From: Planctomycetia bacterium | GTDB taxonomy: Bacteria; Planctomycetota; UBA8108; UBA1146 | Direction: 5' to 3' | DNA: 45,448 bases | NCBI GenBank assembly: GCA_012269595.1 | Contig: JAAXJX010000031.1 | Location: 41,028 to 86,475, forward strand | Shown here: positions 20,719 to 28,337 of the stretch, piece by piece | Numbering within the stretch: position 1 is the stretch's first letter | How the letters are laid out: each line of letters opens with the position of its first letter | Position numbers and translations under genes: made by a program | Notes under the pieces: model-generated | What the model saw: the letters and a program-made list of their open reading frames with translations, nothing else | Databases searched by the model: none | Told to the model about the DNA's origin: nothing

Positions 20719-22485
20719 TCAACGTTGGTGAGATCGGCGAATCACCAGCAGAAACAGCAGGGGCGCACCGATGGCAGCCGTGATGACTCCCACCGGAACT
20801 TCTCTCTGATCGAGAAGAATCCGGCCCAGACTGTCGCAAAGGGGAAGGAATGCCAGGCCCAGACACATCGACGCAGGAACAAGAAAACGAGGTTGTCCAC
20901 CGCCCCACAGTCTCATGATGTGCGGACACACGAGACCGACAAAGGCGATGGGTCCAGCCATGGCAACCCCCGCAGCCACACCCAGCGAAGCCAATCCCAC
21001 ACCCCAAGTCCGAATACGGGGAACATTCACCCCCCTTGTCCCCGCCCGATCGATGCCGGTGACCAAAACGTCCAGCGGTCGCAACAACATCATCATTCCC
21101 AGCATGGAGACCAGAAGGAATGGCAGTGCCAACCACAATCGCTCAAAACCGATCAGGGTTAGACTTCCAAGAGACCAGCGCAATGCTTCCAGTGCCATCA
21201 CTTGATCAAAGCCGAGCCTCAATGCCGATGAGATGGCACCGGTCATCAAAGTCAGGGCGATGCCTGCCAACAAGACGTCTTCTGTCCGCGTTCGATGACG
21301 CGAGGCGACCAGGACGATGATGGAAGTGACGATGAGTGCACCTGCGAATGCCGCCAGTGGCAACAGGGGAATTCCAAAGAGTGCACTTTCCACTCCAAAC
21401 AAGAGGGCAAGAATCACTCCCAAAGATGCACCTGCCGTGGTGCCAACTGTTCCCGGAGTCGCCAATGGGTTTTGCAGGAGAATTTGCAAGACCGCCCCGG
21501 CACCGGCGAGCACGGCTCCCATGATCATTCCGGCCACAGCCCTCGGAATACGCAGTTCATGAAGGATCGATTGTCCCAATTCTCCAGAGATCTCAGGGCC
21601 GATCCACGCAGACGCCAGCCCGATGAGCAAAGTCAAAACTCCCCAAACGAGGAGACGGGTTGCTCCCCAGGGTTTGCGTCCAATTGCTTCCGAATCCACA
21701 GCCGGCCCGCCACTGCGATCTTCACTCCAGACACGGGATCGCCAATCTTCTCCCAGTTCTTGCGGATCCTTGCCGTCGTAGATGACTCGGCCCTCCGCAA
21801 GGGCGACCACTCTGGGCTCGACTTCGTTCAACTCTTCCAACAGCGAGATGTCGTGAAGCACCACCACCACGGTGGTTCCCTCCAACACCCGTCGCTGCAA
21901 CTCTTCCAGCAACCTCGATCTCCAAACCGGATCCAAATGGTTTGCCGGTTCGTCGAGCAGCCACGCCTTGGCTCCTTGTGCCTTCAGGGTTGCGAGTTCC
22001 ACTCGCTGCCTTTCACCGCCGGAGAGTTCATTCCACCAGCGATTCGAGAGATCCCCTGCACCACACTCTTCCAGTGCAGCGCGGGCCTCCCTCAGGGCAT
22101 CCGGCCTCGGCTCATCCATGTGGTAGCGTGCGGCGGCAACCACCTCTTCCACCATCAACGGTTCCGGTGTCGGGCTTTCCTGAGGCAACCACGCGAAAGA
22201 CTGTGCCCGCTCCTGATGGGAAAGTCGGGTAATGGACTGGTCGTCGACACGGACTGTGCCTGCAGTCGCCTCGACCTGTCCCAGAAGTGTTGCCAAAAGG
22301 GTCGACTTGCCAGAGCCGTTGGCTCCGACGATGGCTATCAGCTCGCCGGCTGAAACCTGCAGGTCGATGCCTTTCAGAATCTCCTTGCCGCCCCGTTTGG
22401 CGGTCAGCTTTTCGATATGGAGCCAGGGTTCGTCGGTCTTGTCACGGCTGTTCTTGTCACGGGTGTTCTTGTCAGGGGGGTTCAA
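20719..22485 (-). CDS. Single-chain ABC importer: ATPase fused to BtuC/FecCD permease
   Basis: A 588-residue protein with an ATP-binding domain at residues ~20-255 and a membrane domain at ~275-588. The ATPase has Walker A GANGSGKST, signature LSGGERQRVELA, Walker B AWLLDEPANHLD and switch His VVVVLHDIS. The permease shows BtuC/FecCD features: ELRIPRAVAGMIMGAVLAGAG, LLQNPLATPGTVGTTAGASLG, FVGLVCPHIMRLW and VPVGVITAAIGAPLFL-like VITAAIGAPLLFLLV. These are normally two genes. Substrates of the class are iron chelates, haem or B12. The start is TTG 22485 with GGGGAGG upstream; it overlaps the binding-protein stop by 4 bases. Confidence 0.92.
   Translation of the reverse strand: MNPPDKNTRDKNSRDKTDEPWLHIEKLTAKRGGKEILKGIDLQVSAGELIAIVGANGSGKSTLLATLLGQVEATAGTVRVDDQSITRLSHQERAQSFAWLPQESPTPEPLMVEEVVAAARYHMDEPRPDALREARAALEECGAGDLSNRWWNELSGGERQRVELATLKAQGAKAWLLDEPANHLDPVWRSRLLEELQRRVLEGTTVVVVLHDISLLEELNEVEPRVVALAEGRVIYDGKDPQELGEDWRSRVWSEDRSGGPAVDSEAIGRKPWGATRLLVWGVLTLLIGLASAWIGPEISGELGQSILHELRIPRAVAGMIMGAVLAGAGAVLQILLQNPLATPGTVGTTAGASLGVILALLFGVESALFGIPLLPLAAFAGALIVTSIIVLVASRHRTRTEDVLLAGIALTLMTGAISSALRLGFDQVMALEALRWSLGSLTLIGFERLWLALPFLLVSMLGMMMLLRPLDVLVTGIDRAGTRGVNVPRIRTWGVGLASLGVAAGVAMAGPIAFVGLVCPHIMRLWGGGQPRFLVPASMCLGLAFLPLCDSLGRILLDQREVPVGVITAAIGAPLLFLLVIRRSHQR
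22436..22473 (-). repeat. 15-bp microrepeat at the start of the ABC fusion gene
   Basis: Two and a half copies of a 15-base unit on the minus strand, encoding DKNTR, DKNSR and DKT in the charged N-terminal tail before the ATPase domain. The copies differ at a single base. Such a tract can change length by slippage without breaking the frame. Confidence 0.8.
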
Positions 22486-23390
22486 CGATTTGCCTCCCCT
22501 GAATGTTGGCTGAGATCGCCGATCTCTTTGCGCAGTTGATCGACGAGGACCAACAATCCCGGACCCTCATCGAGAATCTGCGGATCATGGATAGCACCGA
22601 TTCTGTCTTCGACCCAAGCGCGCAAACCCGGAATGCCGGAGTAGGAGTCGTGTACCTTTTGGCGTCCGCTGCCATCATCCTCCTCCGGAATCAGGTGCAC
22701 GATGACATCAGGATCCAGATCGATGAGTGATTCCACGGAGAGCTGGGGCGCACCCAGCAAGGGTTCCTGAAATGCATGTCGATATCCGGCAGCCTTGAGA
22801 GTCTGTCCATGAAGGGAATCCTCGCGGATCACCCAGGGGCCGCCACTGCGATCAAGGGGCCCACCGATGACCAGCAGGACTCGTGGACCAGTACCATCGT
22901 TTCGGGGTGCCAATCCTGTTTCCAGATCACGGGCCAACTCTTTGGCAGCCTGTTGACAGCCGCTCAATTCTCCAAGGCGAAGGACACTGTCACACATTTC
23001 CCGAACACTGGACCAGGGCAAGACCACCGGAGTCCCCACTCGACGGATGGCATCGACGGGCACTCCTCCCGCAGCACGTGCGAGGACCACCTCTGCTCCG
23101 GAACGCATCACCCGTTCAAGATCCGGTGACAAAGCGGTCCCCCCCCTGGAAAGATCCTTCACCGGGGGACAATAGTCACTGATCAGCGTGAGACGGTCTT
23201 CTCCGCCCAGCGCAATCAGAGTCGAAGTCAGGCAAGGGGCCAAGGAAGCGAGTCTGTGATTTTCGGACAGGGGATAGGAGGGTTGCCGACCGAGGCTACC
23301 GGAAAACCCAGAGAGGATTGCCGTACCGAGAGCGAGAAATGTCAGCAGTAACAGTGTTTTGCGATCGATGACGTCCTCCTCTCTCTCCAA
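22482..23390 (-). CDS. Periplasmic binding protein of BtuF/FepB type
   Basis: About 295-302 residues: a signal peptide (RKTLLLLTFLALGTAILSG), then a class III substrate-binding fold: RLASLAPCLTSTLIALGGED, ISDYCPPV, EVVLARAAGG and, in the C-lobe, SVESLIDLDPDVIVHL. It is the partner of the fused ABC importer just downstream (4-base overlap). The start is unsettled. TTG 23390 is the only standard start codon visible upstream of the signal peptide but has no ribosome site, while a perfect AGGAGG sits 5 bases before an ATC codon at 23369 that would give MDRKTLLLL. Confidence 0.85.
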   Translation of the reverse strand: MEREEDVIDRKTLLLLTFLALGTAILSGFSGSLGRQPSYPLSENHRLASLAPCLTSTLIALGGEDRLTLISDYCPPVKDLSRGGTALSPDLERVMRSGAEVVLARAAGGVPVDAIRRVGTPVVLPWSSVREMCDSVLRLGELSGCQQAAKELARDLETGLAPRNDGTGPRVLLVIGGPLDRSGGPWVIREDSLHGQTLKAAGYRHAFQEPLLGAPQLSVESLIDLDPDVIVHLIPEEDDGSGRQKVHDSYSGIPGLRAWVEDRIGAIHDPQILDEGPGLLVLVDQLRKEIGDLSQHSGEANR

Positions 23391-23438
23391 TGATGACAGA
23401 ACGGCTTCTCAAGACAGGCGGTTGGACTCAAGCCTGCC

Positions 23439-24992
23439 TCACAGGGCAGAACTCATATCCTGATTTTCGCCAGGAACCACCGTCCACGGAGGACGGATCG
23501 TATCGGATCCCGAGAGGGACTGACAGTGAGCAGCACTCTCGCAAACTCTGCCCTGACACGGCCCCATTCCCACCCTGTGGATCAGGCGTGCTTCACGAAT
23601 CGAGGAGATCTCAGAAACCTCTCCCACCGTTACGTCTTCGCAACGGCAGAGAATTTCACTGTCGCGTGCCAGTTTCCCCAGTTCCTCACGTAACGGATGG
23701 GCATCCTCAAGCGCCTGCCCCCAGAATCGGTGCCTCCGAACCCGGGCCAGCAAACTGGCTTTGGGTGTCTTCCCCGCAGCAGCGATACCAGCCACCATTC
23801 CTTCATCGATGGCCGCTTCACAGCCGGCGATTCCGGTCGGTTCTCCGGCACAAAAAATTCCCGGGACGGAGGTTTGCTGCAGGGAATCGACCCGGACTGT
23901 TCCAGTTGTTTCAACCTCACAACCAAGACCGGCAGCGATCCGTGTCTCCGGAATCAGTCCATATCCGATGGCCAGGCCATCCACCTCCAGCACCCGGTCA
24001 CCGGCTGGCGTTCTGAGTACCACCTCTTTCAATGCCGGGCCTCCCCGGGCTTCTGTGACCCAACTGGACGAATAGCGCTCGATGCCCCCCAGGGCTTTCA
24101 ACAATTGTCGAGCGGGCTTCCAGCGTGAAGGTGAAAGCAACAGCGGTATCGCCAGACGGCTGCGATCGACCAGAGAGGACTGCTCGGCGAGGATCACTTC
24201 TGCTCCCGATTCTTTGGCCAATCGGGCGACCGCCAGCAAGAGCGGTCCTGTTCCGGCAACCAACACCCGGCGGCCAGCGATGTTGAGCCCGCCCTTGATC
24301 AGGGATTGCAATGCACCTGCACCCACCACACCGGGAAGAGTCCAGCCCGGGAAGGGAAGGAATCGCTCCCTCGCTCCCGTCGCAACCACCATTGACTGAC
24401 ATTGGATACGAACCCTTTTGCCGTCCGTGACTCTTGCGACGTCCAGTACTCCTGCTTGTCCACTGAAGACCGAATAGCCCTGAAGTTTGAGAACCCCGGC
24501 TTCGCGGGCACGCTCAAGCCAGCTTCGGGCTGCCAGAGGAGGATCGTGACGGTGACTCCAGATTCGGCCTCCGGGTCCCATCGATTCATCGATGATAACG
24601 ACTTTCATTCCCAACTCGGCGGCGACACAGGCCGCGGCCAATCCTGCAGGTCCGGCACCAATCACAGCGAGCCCTGTTTCGATGATCTGCGGAGCATCGC
24701 CTCCTTCACCTCCGGGAGATGACTCAAGGGGAAGTCGGGGAAGTTTCATCTCCCGCTCAACACGGAGACCTTCCTTCACCGGAACCAGACAGGTTCTCAC
24801 TCCCCGAACGCCATCCACGGTGGCACGACATTCATGACATGAGCCCATGGCACACAGGGCACCCCGGGCCTCCCCTGTGGGAGATTTTCGAATCGCAGAG
24901 ACTCCCGCCATCATCAGGGCAGCGGTCAGGGATTGACCCTCTTGAGCGAGCAGTGAAGCTCCATCGACAGTGATGCGCACCGCTTTAGTCAC
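23439..24992 (-). CDS. D-hydroxyproline dehydrogenase, fused ferredoxin (gamma) and FAD (alpha) subunits
   Basis: About 517 residues. Residues ~1-95 are a 2Fe-2S ferredoxin domain with Cys at ALCAMGSCHEC and RTCLVP. Next is a two-dinucleotide-fold flavoprotein (GLAVIGAGPAGLAAA, VVATGARERFLPFPGWTLPG, VAGTGPLLLAVA), then a BFD-like 2Fe-2S domain with CRCEDVT and GMGPCQGRVC. This is the HcnA+HcnB / octopine-oxidase-like architecture, separate gamma and alpha genes in the known heterotrimeric D-hydroxyproline dehydrogenases. The start is GTG 24992, with AGGAGG 5 bases upstream; it overlaps the preceding gene as GTGACTAA. With its neighbour it should oxidise cis-4-hydroxy-D-proline and pass electrons to the respiratory chain. 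Confidence 0.85.
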   Translation of the reverse strand: MTKAVRITVDGASLLAQEGQSLTAALMMAGVSAIRKSPTGEARGALCAMGSCHECRATVDGVRGVRTCLVPVKEGLRVEREMKLPRLPLESSPGGEGGDAPQIIETGLAVIGAGPAGLAAACVAAELGMKVVIIDESMGPGGRIWSHRHDPPLAARSWLERAREAGVLKLQGYSVFSGQAGVLDVARVTDGKRVRIQCQSMVVATGARERFLPFPGWTLPGVVGAGALQSLIKGGLNIAGRRVLVAGTGPLLLAVARLAKESGAEVILAEQSSLVDRSRLAIPLLLSPSRWKPARQLLKALGGIERYSSSWVTEARGGPALKEVVLRTPAGDRVLEVDGLAIGYGLIPETRIAAGLGCEVETTGTVRVDSLQQTSVPGIFCAGEPTGIAGCEAAIDEGMVAGIAAAGKTPKASLLARVRRHRFWGQALEDAHPLREELGKLARDSEILCRCEDVTVGEVSEISSIREARLIHRVGMGPCQGRVCESAAHCQSLSGSDTIRPPWTVVPGENQDMSSAL

Positions 24993-26142
24993 TTCGACCT
25001 CCTGCCGACAACGCCGGCATCCGGCCCGGATCCCATGGACCGGCATCGAGGGTGCAGGTCTCCGCGTGAATTCTTTGGGCCAACAACTCTGCAGCGGCAG
25101 GAGCCTGGGTGATTCCCAGTCCCTCAAAGCCACCGACAAGCCAGGTTCGGTTCCAACCGGGAACAGGACCGATCAACGGTTTGCCATCCATTGTGGCAGC
25201 TCGTGCTCCGGTCCATGAACGCAGAATGGGCAGACGGCGCACTCCGGGAACAAATCTTTCACAACGATCGATCACCTTTTTCAGAACGCCCGGATCAACG
25301 GCTCCAGCCCTGCCCGGCCTGCGGGAAGAGCCCAGGCACAACTGGTCCGTCGGTCTGGGAAGGATGGCACAAGCGACCGCCTCCTCGACCACCCCATGTG
25401 CCCCTTTCTGGTATCCGGCCTCCACCACATGATGACGCAATATTCCGGTACCTCTGGCAGTGATCGCCAGATGCCCTTCACGTGGCAGAATTTTCAGATT
25501 TTGTTTCCATGGGGAATCCTCCTCGCCAGCGAGATTATCCAAGAGGGAAATTCCACTGGCGATGACGACGGCGTCCGCCTTCATTTCCGTGCCGTCTTCC
25601 AGAGTTACCAACCCATCTCCGACACGAGTCACGCGAGTACCGAACCGTGATTCCACTTCCGTTGTCTGCGACAGAAGCCGGGCAGTCACTTTCGGAGCGT
25701 AAACCACCCCGTCATGGGGAATCCGCAATCCTCCGGCAAGATCTCTGTTGAGAGCCGGCTCCAGATCGAAAAGCTCGGATGCCTGAACCGTGTGGCTGTC
25801 GACTCCTGCGGAGTGAAGCCGATCCCGGGCACCTTCAAGGCCATGCATCTGTTCTTCATCTTCTGCGAGCCAAAGAGTTCCTGTGTTCCAGTACCCCCGG
25901 TCTCCCACATTCTCGTCCAACAGTTGCCGCCACATTTCACGGCCACGCAAACACAACTTCAATATTTCCGGTTCACCGTCGTTGACGACGATATGACCCA
26001 TACCCGCAGCGGTCGCTCCCTGAACACCGGGCCCCGGACCTGCTTCGATCAGGGTGACTCGACTGCCCCGCTGGATGAGTTGGTGGGCACAGGAAACTCC
26101 AACGATGCCGGCTCCAATGATGATCACATGGTGTCGATCCAT
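24985..26142 (-). CDS. FAD-dependent D-amino-acid (D-hydroxyproline) dehydrogenase, beta subunit
   Basis: A 385-residue DadA/glycine-oxidase-family flavoprotein. It begins MDRHHVIIIGAGIVGVSCAH (FAD-binding Rossmann motif), with VTLIEAGPGPGVQGATAAGM next, and ends in RSWTGARAATMDGKPLIGPV and GFEGLGITQAPAAAELLA, the typical closing FAD contacts. The position directly before the ferredoxin/FAD fusion makes it the catalytic beta subunit that converts cis-4-hydroxy-D-proline to 1-pyrroline-4-hydroxy-2-carboxylate. ATG 26142 has GGAGGTG upstream and overlaps the stop of the glycosyltransferase gene as TGATG. Confidence 0.85.
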   Translation of the reverse strand: MDRHHVIIIGAGIVGVSCAHQLIQRGSRVTLIEAGPGPGVQGATAAGMGHIVVNDGEPEILKLCLRGREMWRQLLDENVGDRGYWNTGTLWLAEDEEQMHGLEGARDRLHSAGVDSHTVQASELFDLEPALNRDLAGGLRIPHDGVVYAPKVTARLLSQTTEVESRFGTRVTRVGDGLVTLEDGTEMKADAVVIASGISLLDNLAGEEDSPWKQNLKILPREGHLAITARGTGILRHHVVEAGYQKGAHGVVEEAVACAILPRPTDQLCLGSSRRPGRAGAVDPGVLKKVIDRCERFVPGVRRLPILRSWTGARAATMDGKPLIGPVPGWNRTWLVGGFEGLGITQAPAAAELLAQRIHAETCTLDAGPWDPGRMPALSAGGRSD

Positions 26143-27236
26143 CAGTGCACCTCCATTGCCCGTTGATAAACAGCTTCCGTCTCCCGTGCACAATGCTCCC
26201 AAGTGAAGCGGCGAGCATGGTCACGCCCTGCCCTGATGTCTTCTTTGGAAGAGTTCAAAGCGGACTTCAAGGCAGCAGCGATGGAACTCACATCCGCAGG
26301 GTCACACAGGTGCCCATGTCCGCCCGCCACCTCAGGTGTCGCCCCCGATCGGGAAATGACCACCGGTGTCCCACATGCCATCGATTCGAGAACCGGCAAT
26401 CCAAAACCTTCATAGTGGGTGCAAAACAGAAGCGCCCTCGATTGTCGATAGATCGCCGCGAGAATCTCCTGTTTCTGCCAACCGATTCTCAGGATTCGAT
26501 CTCCTGCCTCGCGAATCCTGGACTCCAGTTCCCCGGAGCCAAAAGTGGATTCACCAACGAGTAGCAAGGGGTGGTCCTGATCGAGGTCCGCCGCCAGATA
26601 CCCCTCGACGATCCCCAGCAAATTCTTGCGGGCTGAGACATCGCCCACATAGAGAATGCCACCTTGCGGGATTCCCAGTGACTCAAGAATCTCCGCATCA
26701 TTCCCCCTGGTTTCTTCAAGGAAATGCGAGTCTATGCCGTGATGAACCACTTCCACTTTCTGGGGATCACAATCCACATGTTTCATGAAATCGGTTCGGG
26801 TTTTTTCACTGACACAAATGATGCGATCACATTCTCTGGCGATCTGTCGATAGCGGTCGATTTTCTTTCGAGTGAACTCCTCGGTGGCGTACTGTCCCCC
26901 ATTTTGAAACTCTGGGAGAATATGGAAAACATCATGAAGAGTTGCAACTCTCGGTGTCCCCTTCTTCAACAGTGGCCAGCGCGGCACTCTGGCATCGGTG
27001 ACATGAAGCACATCCACACCTTGCACCAGTGGCCAGATCGGCTCCTGAATCCAGAATCTCTTCGAATCTGAAATCTGAAGACGATGGTTGCGATGATGAA
27101 AGTGGGAATAACGGGTGCCGATCTTCAGCCGAATTGCACGTTGGGAGAGTGCCGCTGTCAGACCTTCAGTGTAACGCCCGATTCCGGTGGGTTTAGGGGT
27201 GCATGCTGCCGTGGCATCGATGGCGATACTCAACAC
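26142..27236 (-). CDS. GT4-family glycosyltransferase
   Basis: About 364 residues with the two-lobed GT-B fold of family GT4. Visible are an N-terminal GIGRYTEGLTAALS loop, THLDVFHILP-like TLHDVFHILP, VVHHGIDSHFLEE, ILYVGDVSARKNL and the donor-site ExxxxxxxE motif in HYEGFGLPVLESMACGTPV. It transfers a hexose or similar sugar from a nucleotide donor; the acceptor is unknown. GTG 27236 (MLSIAIDATA) with AAGGGG upstream fits better than GTG 27260. It sits, without an obvious reason, between the epimerase and dehydrogenase genes and is translationally coupled to the latter. Confidence 0.85.
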   Translation of the reverse strand: MLSIAIDATAACTPKPTGIGRYTEGLTAALSQRAIRLKIGTRYSHFHHRNHRLQISDSKRFWIQEPIWPLVQGVDVLHVTDARVPRWPLLKKGTPRVATLHDVFHILPEFQNGGQYATEEFTRKKIDRYRQIARECDRIICVSEKTRTDFMKHVDCDPQKVEVVHHGIDSHFLEETRGNDAEILESLGIPQGGILYVGDVSARKNLLGIVEGYLAADLDQDHPLLLVGESTFGSGELESRIREAGDRILRIGWQKQEILAAIYRQSRALLFCTHYEGFGLPVLESMACGTPVVISRSGATPEVAGGHGHLCDPADVSSIAAALKSALNSSKEDIRAGRDHARRFTWEHCARETEAVYQRAMEVH

Positions 27237-27309
27237 GAAGATTCCCCTTTCCCAGAACACCTTTTCCCAAACTGCCCGCCCAGAACTTCACGGACGCCAA
27301 GTCCATCCT

Positions 27310-28257
27310 CTAGGAGGGGAAACCGTGGCGAAAGGGGTCGCCGTCTTCAAAAATCAATTCACCCTGTGAGCACATCCACGCACGTCCGCGAATCGTCGGT
27401 ACAATTCCCTCAATCCCGGGTCGCCAGGTCGCTTCAAATCGACCACCTGGAAGACTTTCCTGAAGCCAGATTTCACCCTCTGCCAACAGGCCACGGTCTG
27501 CCTGACAGGCGACGGTTGCACTGGTTCCAGTCCCACAGGGAGAACGATCCCATTCCATTCCTGGACAAAGAACGAAGCAACGAACCCCCTTTTGGCCCTC
27601 TTCAGAATCTCCGTCACTGAGGGATTCATGGACTTCGATGTGATCGATGGTCTCGCCATCCCTGCCGGTGATGCCCGACTCTTCCAAAGCGGTGCGAATC
27701 GAAATCGTGAAATCGATCAATCGGGACAGATTTGAATTTTTCAGGGTGATGTCACAGGTGTCGGAGATGAAGAACCAGTTTCCTCCCCAGGCAATATCGC
27801 CGGTGACCCGCTGCCCACCGGCCAACTCAACGGTGACATCCCTGCGATAGCAGTAGCTCTCCACATTGATCACAGAGACTGAGCCATCTTTATCCAATGA
27901 AGCCTCGACCATGCCCGCAGGGGTTTCGAGGGTGACTTTCTCATCCTTGATCCTGCCCATCTCATGAAGAGCCCGAACGACTCCGATGGTGCCGTGACCA
28001 CACATTCCAAGAGGCCCCACATTGTTGAAAAAGATGACTCCGTGATCGCAGTCCGGGTCTTCTGACTCCAACAGGAGTGCTCCCACCATCGCCTCGTGAC
28101 CCCTTGGCTCACGAACGATTCCGGAACAGAGTTGGGAATATTGATCCTGTAGACGTTGGCAACGATCACGGATGGAGCCTGATCCCAGATCGGGAAACCC
28201 GGAGATGATAACCCGGGTGGGTTCCCCCTCGGTGTGCAGGTCGGTATAGCGAATCAA
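27310..28257 (-). CDS. 4-hydroxyproline 2-epimerase (proline racemase family)
   Basis: A 315-residue proline-racemase-fold enzyme. Both catalytic cysteines are present: C86 in GPLGMCGHGTIG and C241 in SPCGTGTSATVA. That supports a racemase/epimerase rather than the related trans-3-hydroxyproline dehydratase, in which the first Cys is replaced. DLHTEGEPTRVI at the N-terminus is also typical. It would turn trans-4-hydroxy-L-proline into cis-4-hydroxy-D-proline, the first step of the pathway. The start is TTG 28257 behind AGGAGG with a short 4-base spacer. It is the first gene of the hydroxyproline operon, 73 bases before the glycosyltransferase. Confidence 0.92.
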   Translation of the reverse strand: MIRYTDLHTEGEPTRVIISGFPDLGSGSIRDRCQRLQDQYSQLCSGIVREPRGHEAMVGALLLESEDPDCDHGVIFFNNVGPLGMCGHGTIGVVRALHEMGRIKDEKVTLETPAGMVEASLDKDGSVSVINVESYCYRRDVTVELAGGQRVTGDIAWGGNWFFISDTCDITLKNSNLSRLIDFTISIRTALEESGITGRDGETIDHIEVHESLSDGDSEEGQKGVRCFVLCPGMEWDRSPCGTGTSATVACQADRGLLAEGEIWLQESLPGGRFEATWRPGIEGIVPTIRGRAWMCSQGELIFEDGDPFRHGFPS

Positions 28258-28291
28258 GTCACCTCCTGCTGCAACAGGTCAACAAGTCGGA

Positions 28292-28330
28292 GAGCCGATC
28301 CCGATTCCGGGCAGGAATCGGGATCGGCTC
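28292..28330 (-). other. 17-bp perfect hairpin between icd and the epimerase gene
   Basis: Stem 28292-28308 with 28314-28330, loop GGGCA. It begins 7 bases after the icd stop. There is no T-run on either strand, so it is not a classical intrinsic terminator. It may be a processing or mRNA-stabilising element, or a weak terminator. No clear promoter for the hydroxyproline operon is visible in the 80-base gap. Confidence 0.7.
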
Positions 28331-28337
28331 CCGGTGA

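Noticed and set aside
21295-22353. 352-codon plus-strand frame opposite the ABC fusion gene
   Set aside because: Cys/Gln/Arg-rich antisense shadow of a gene with intact ABC motifs.
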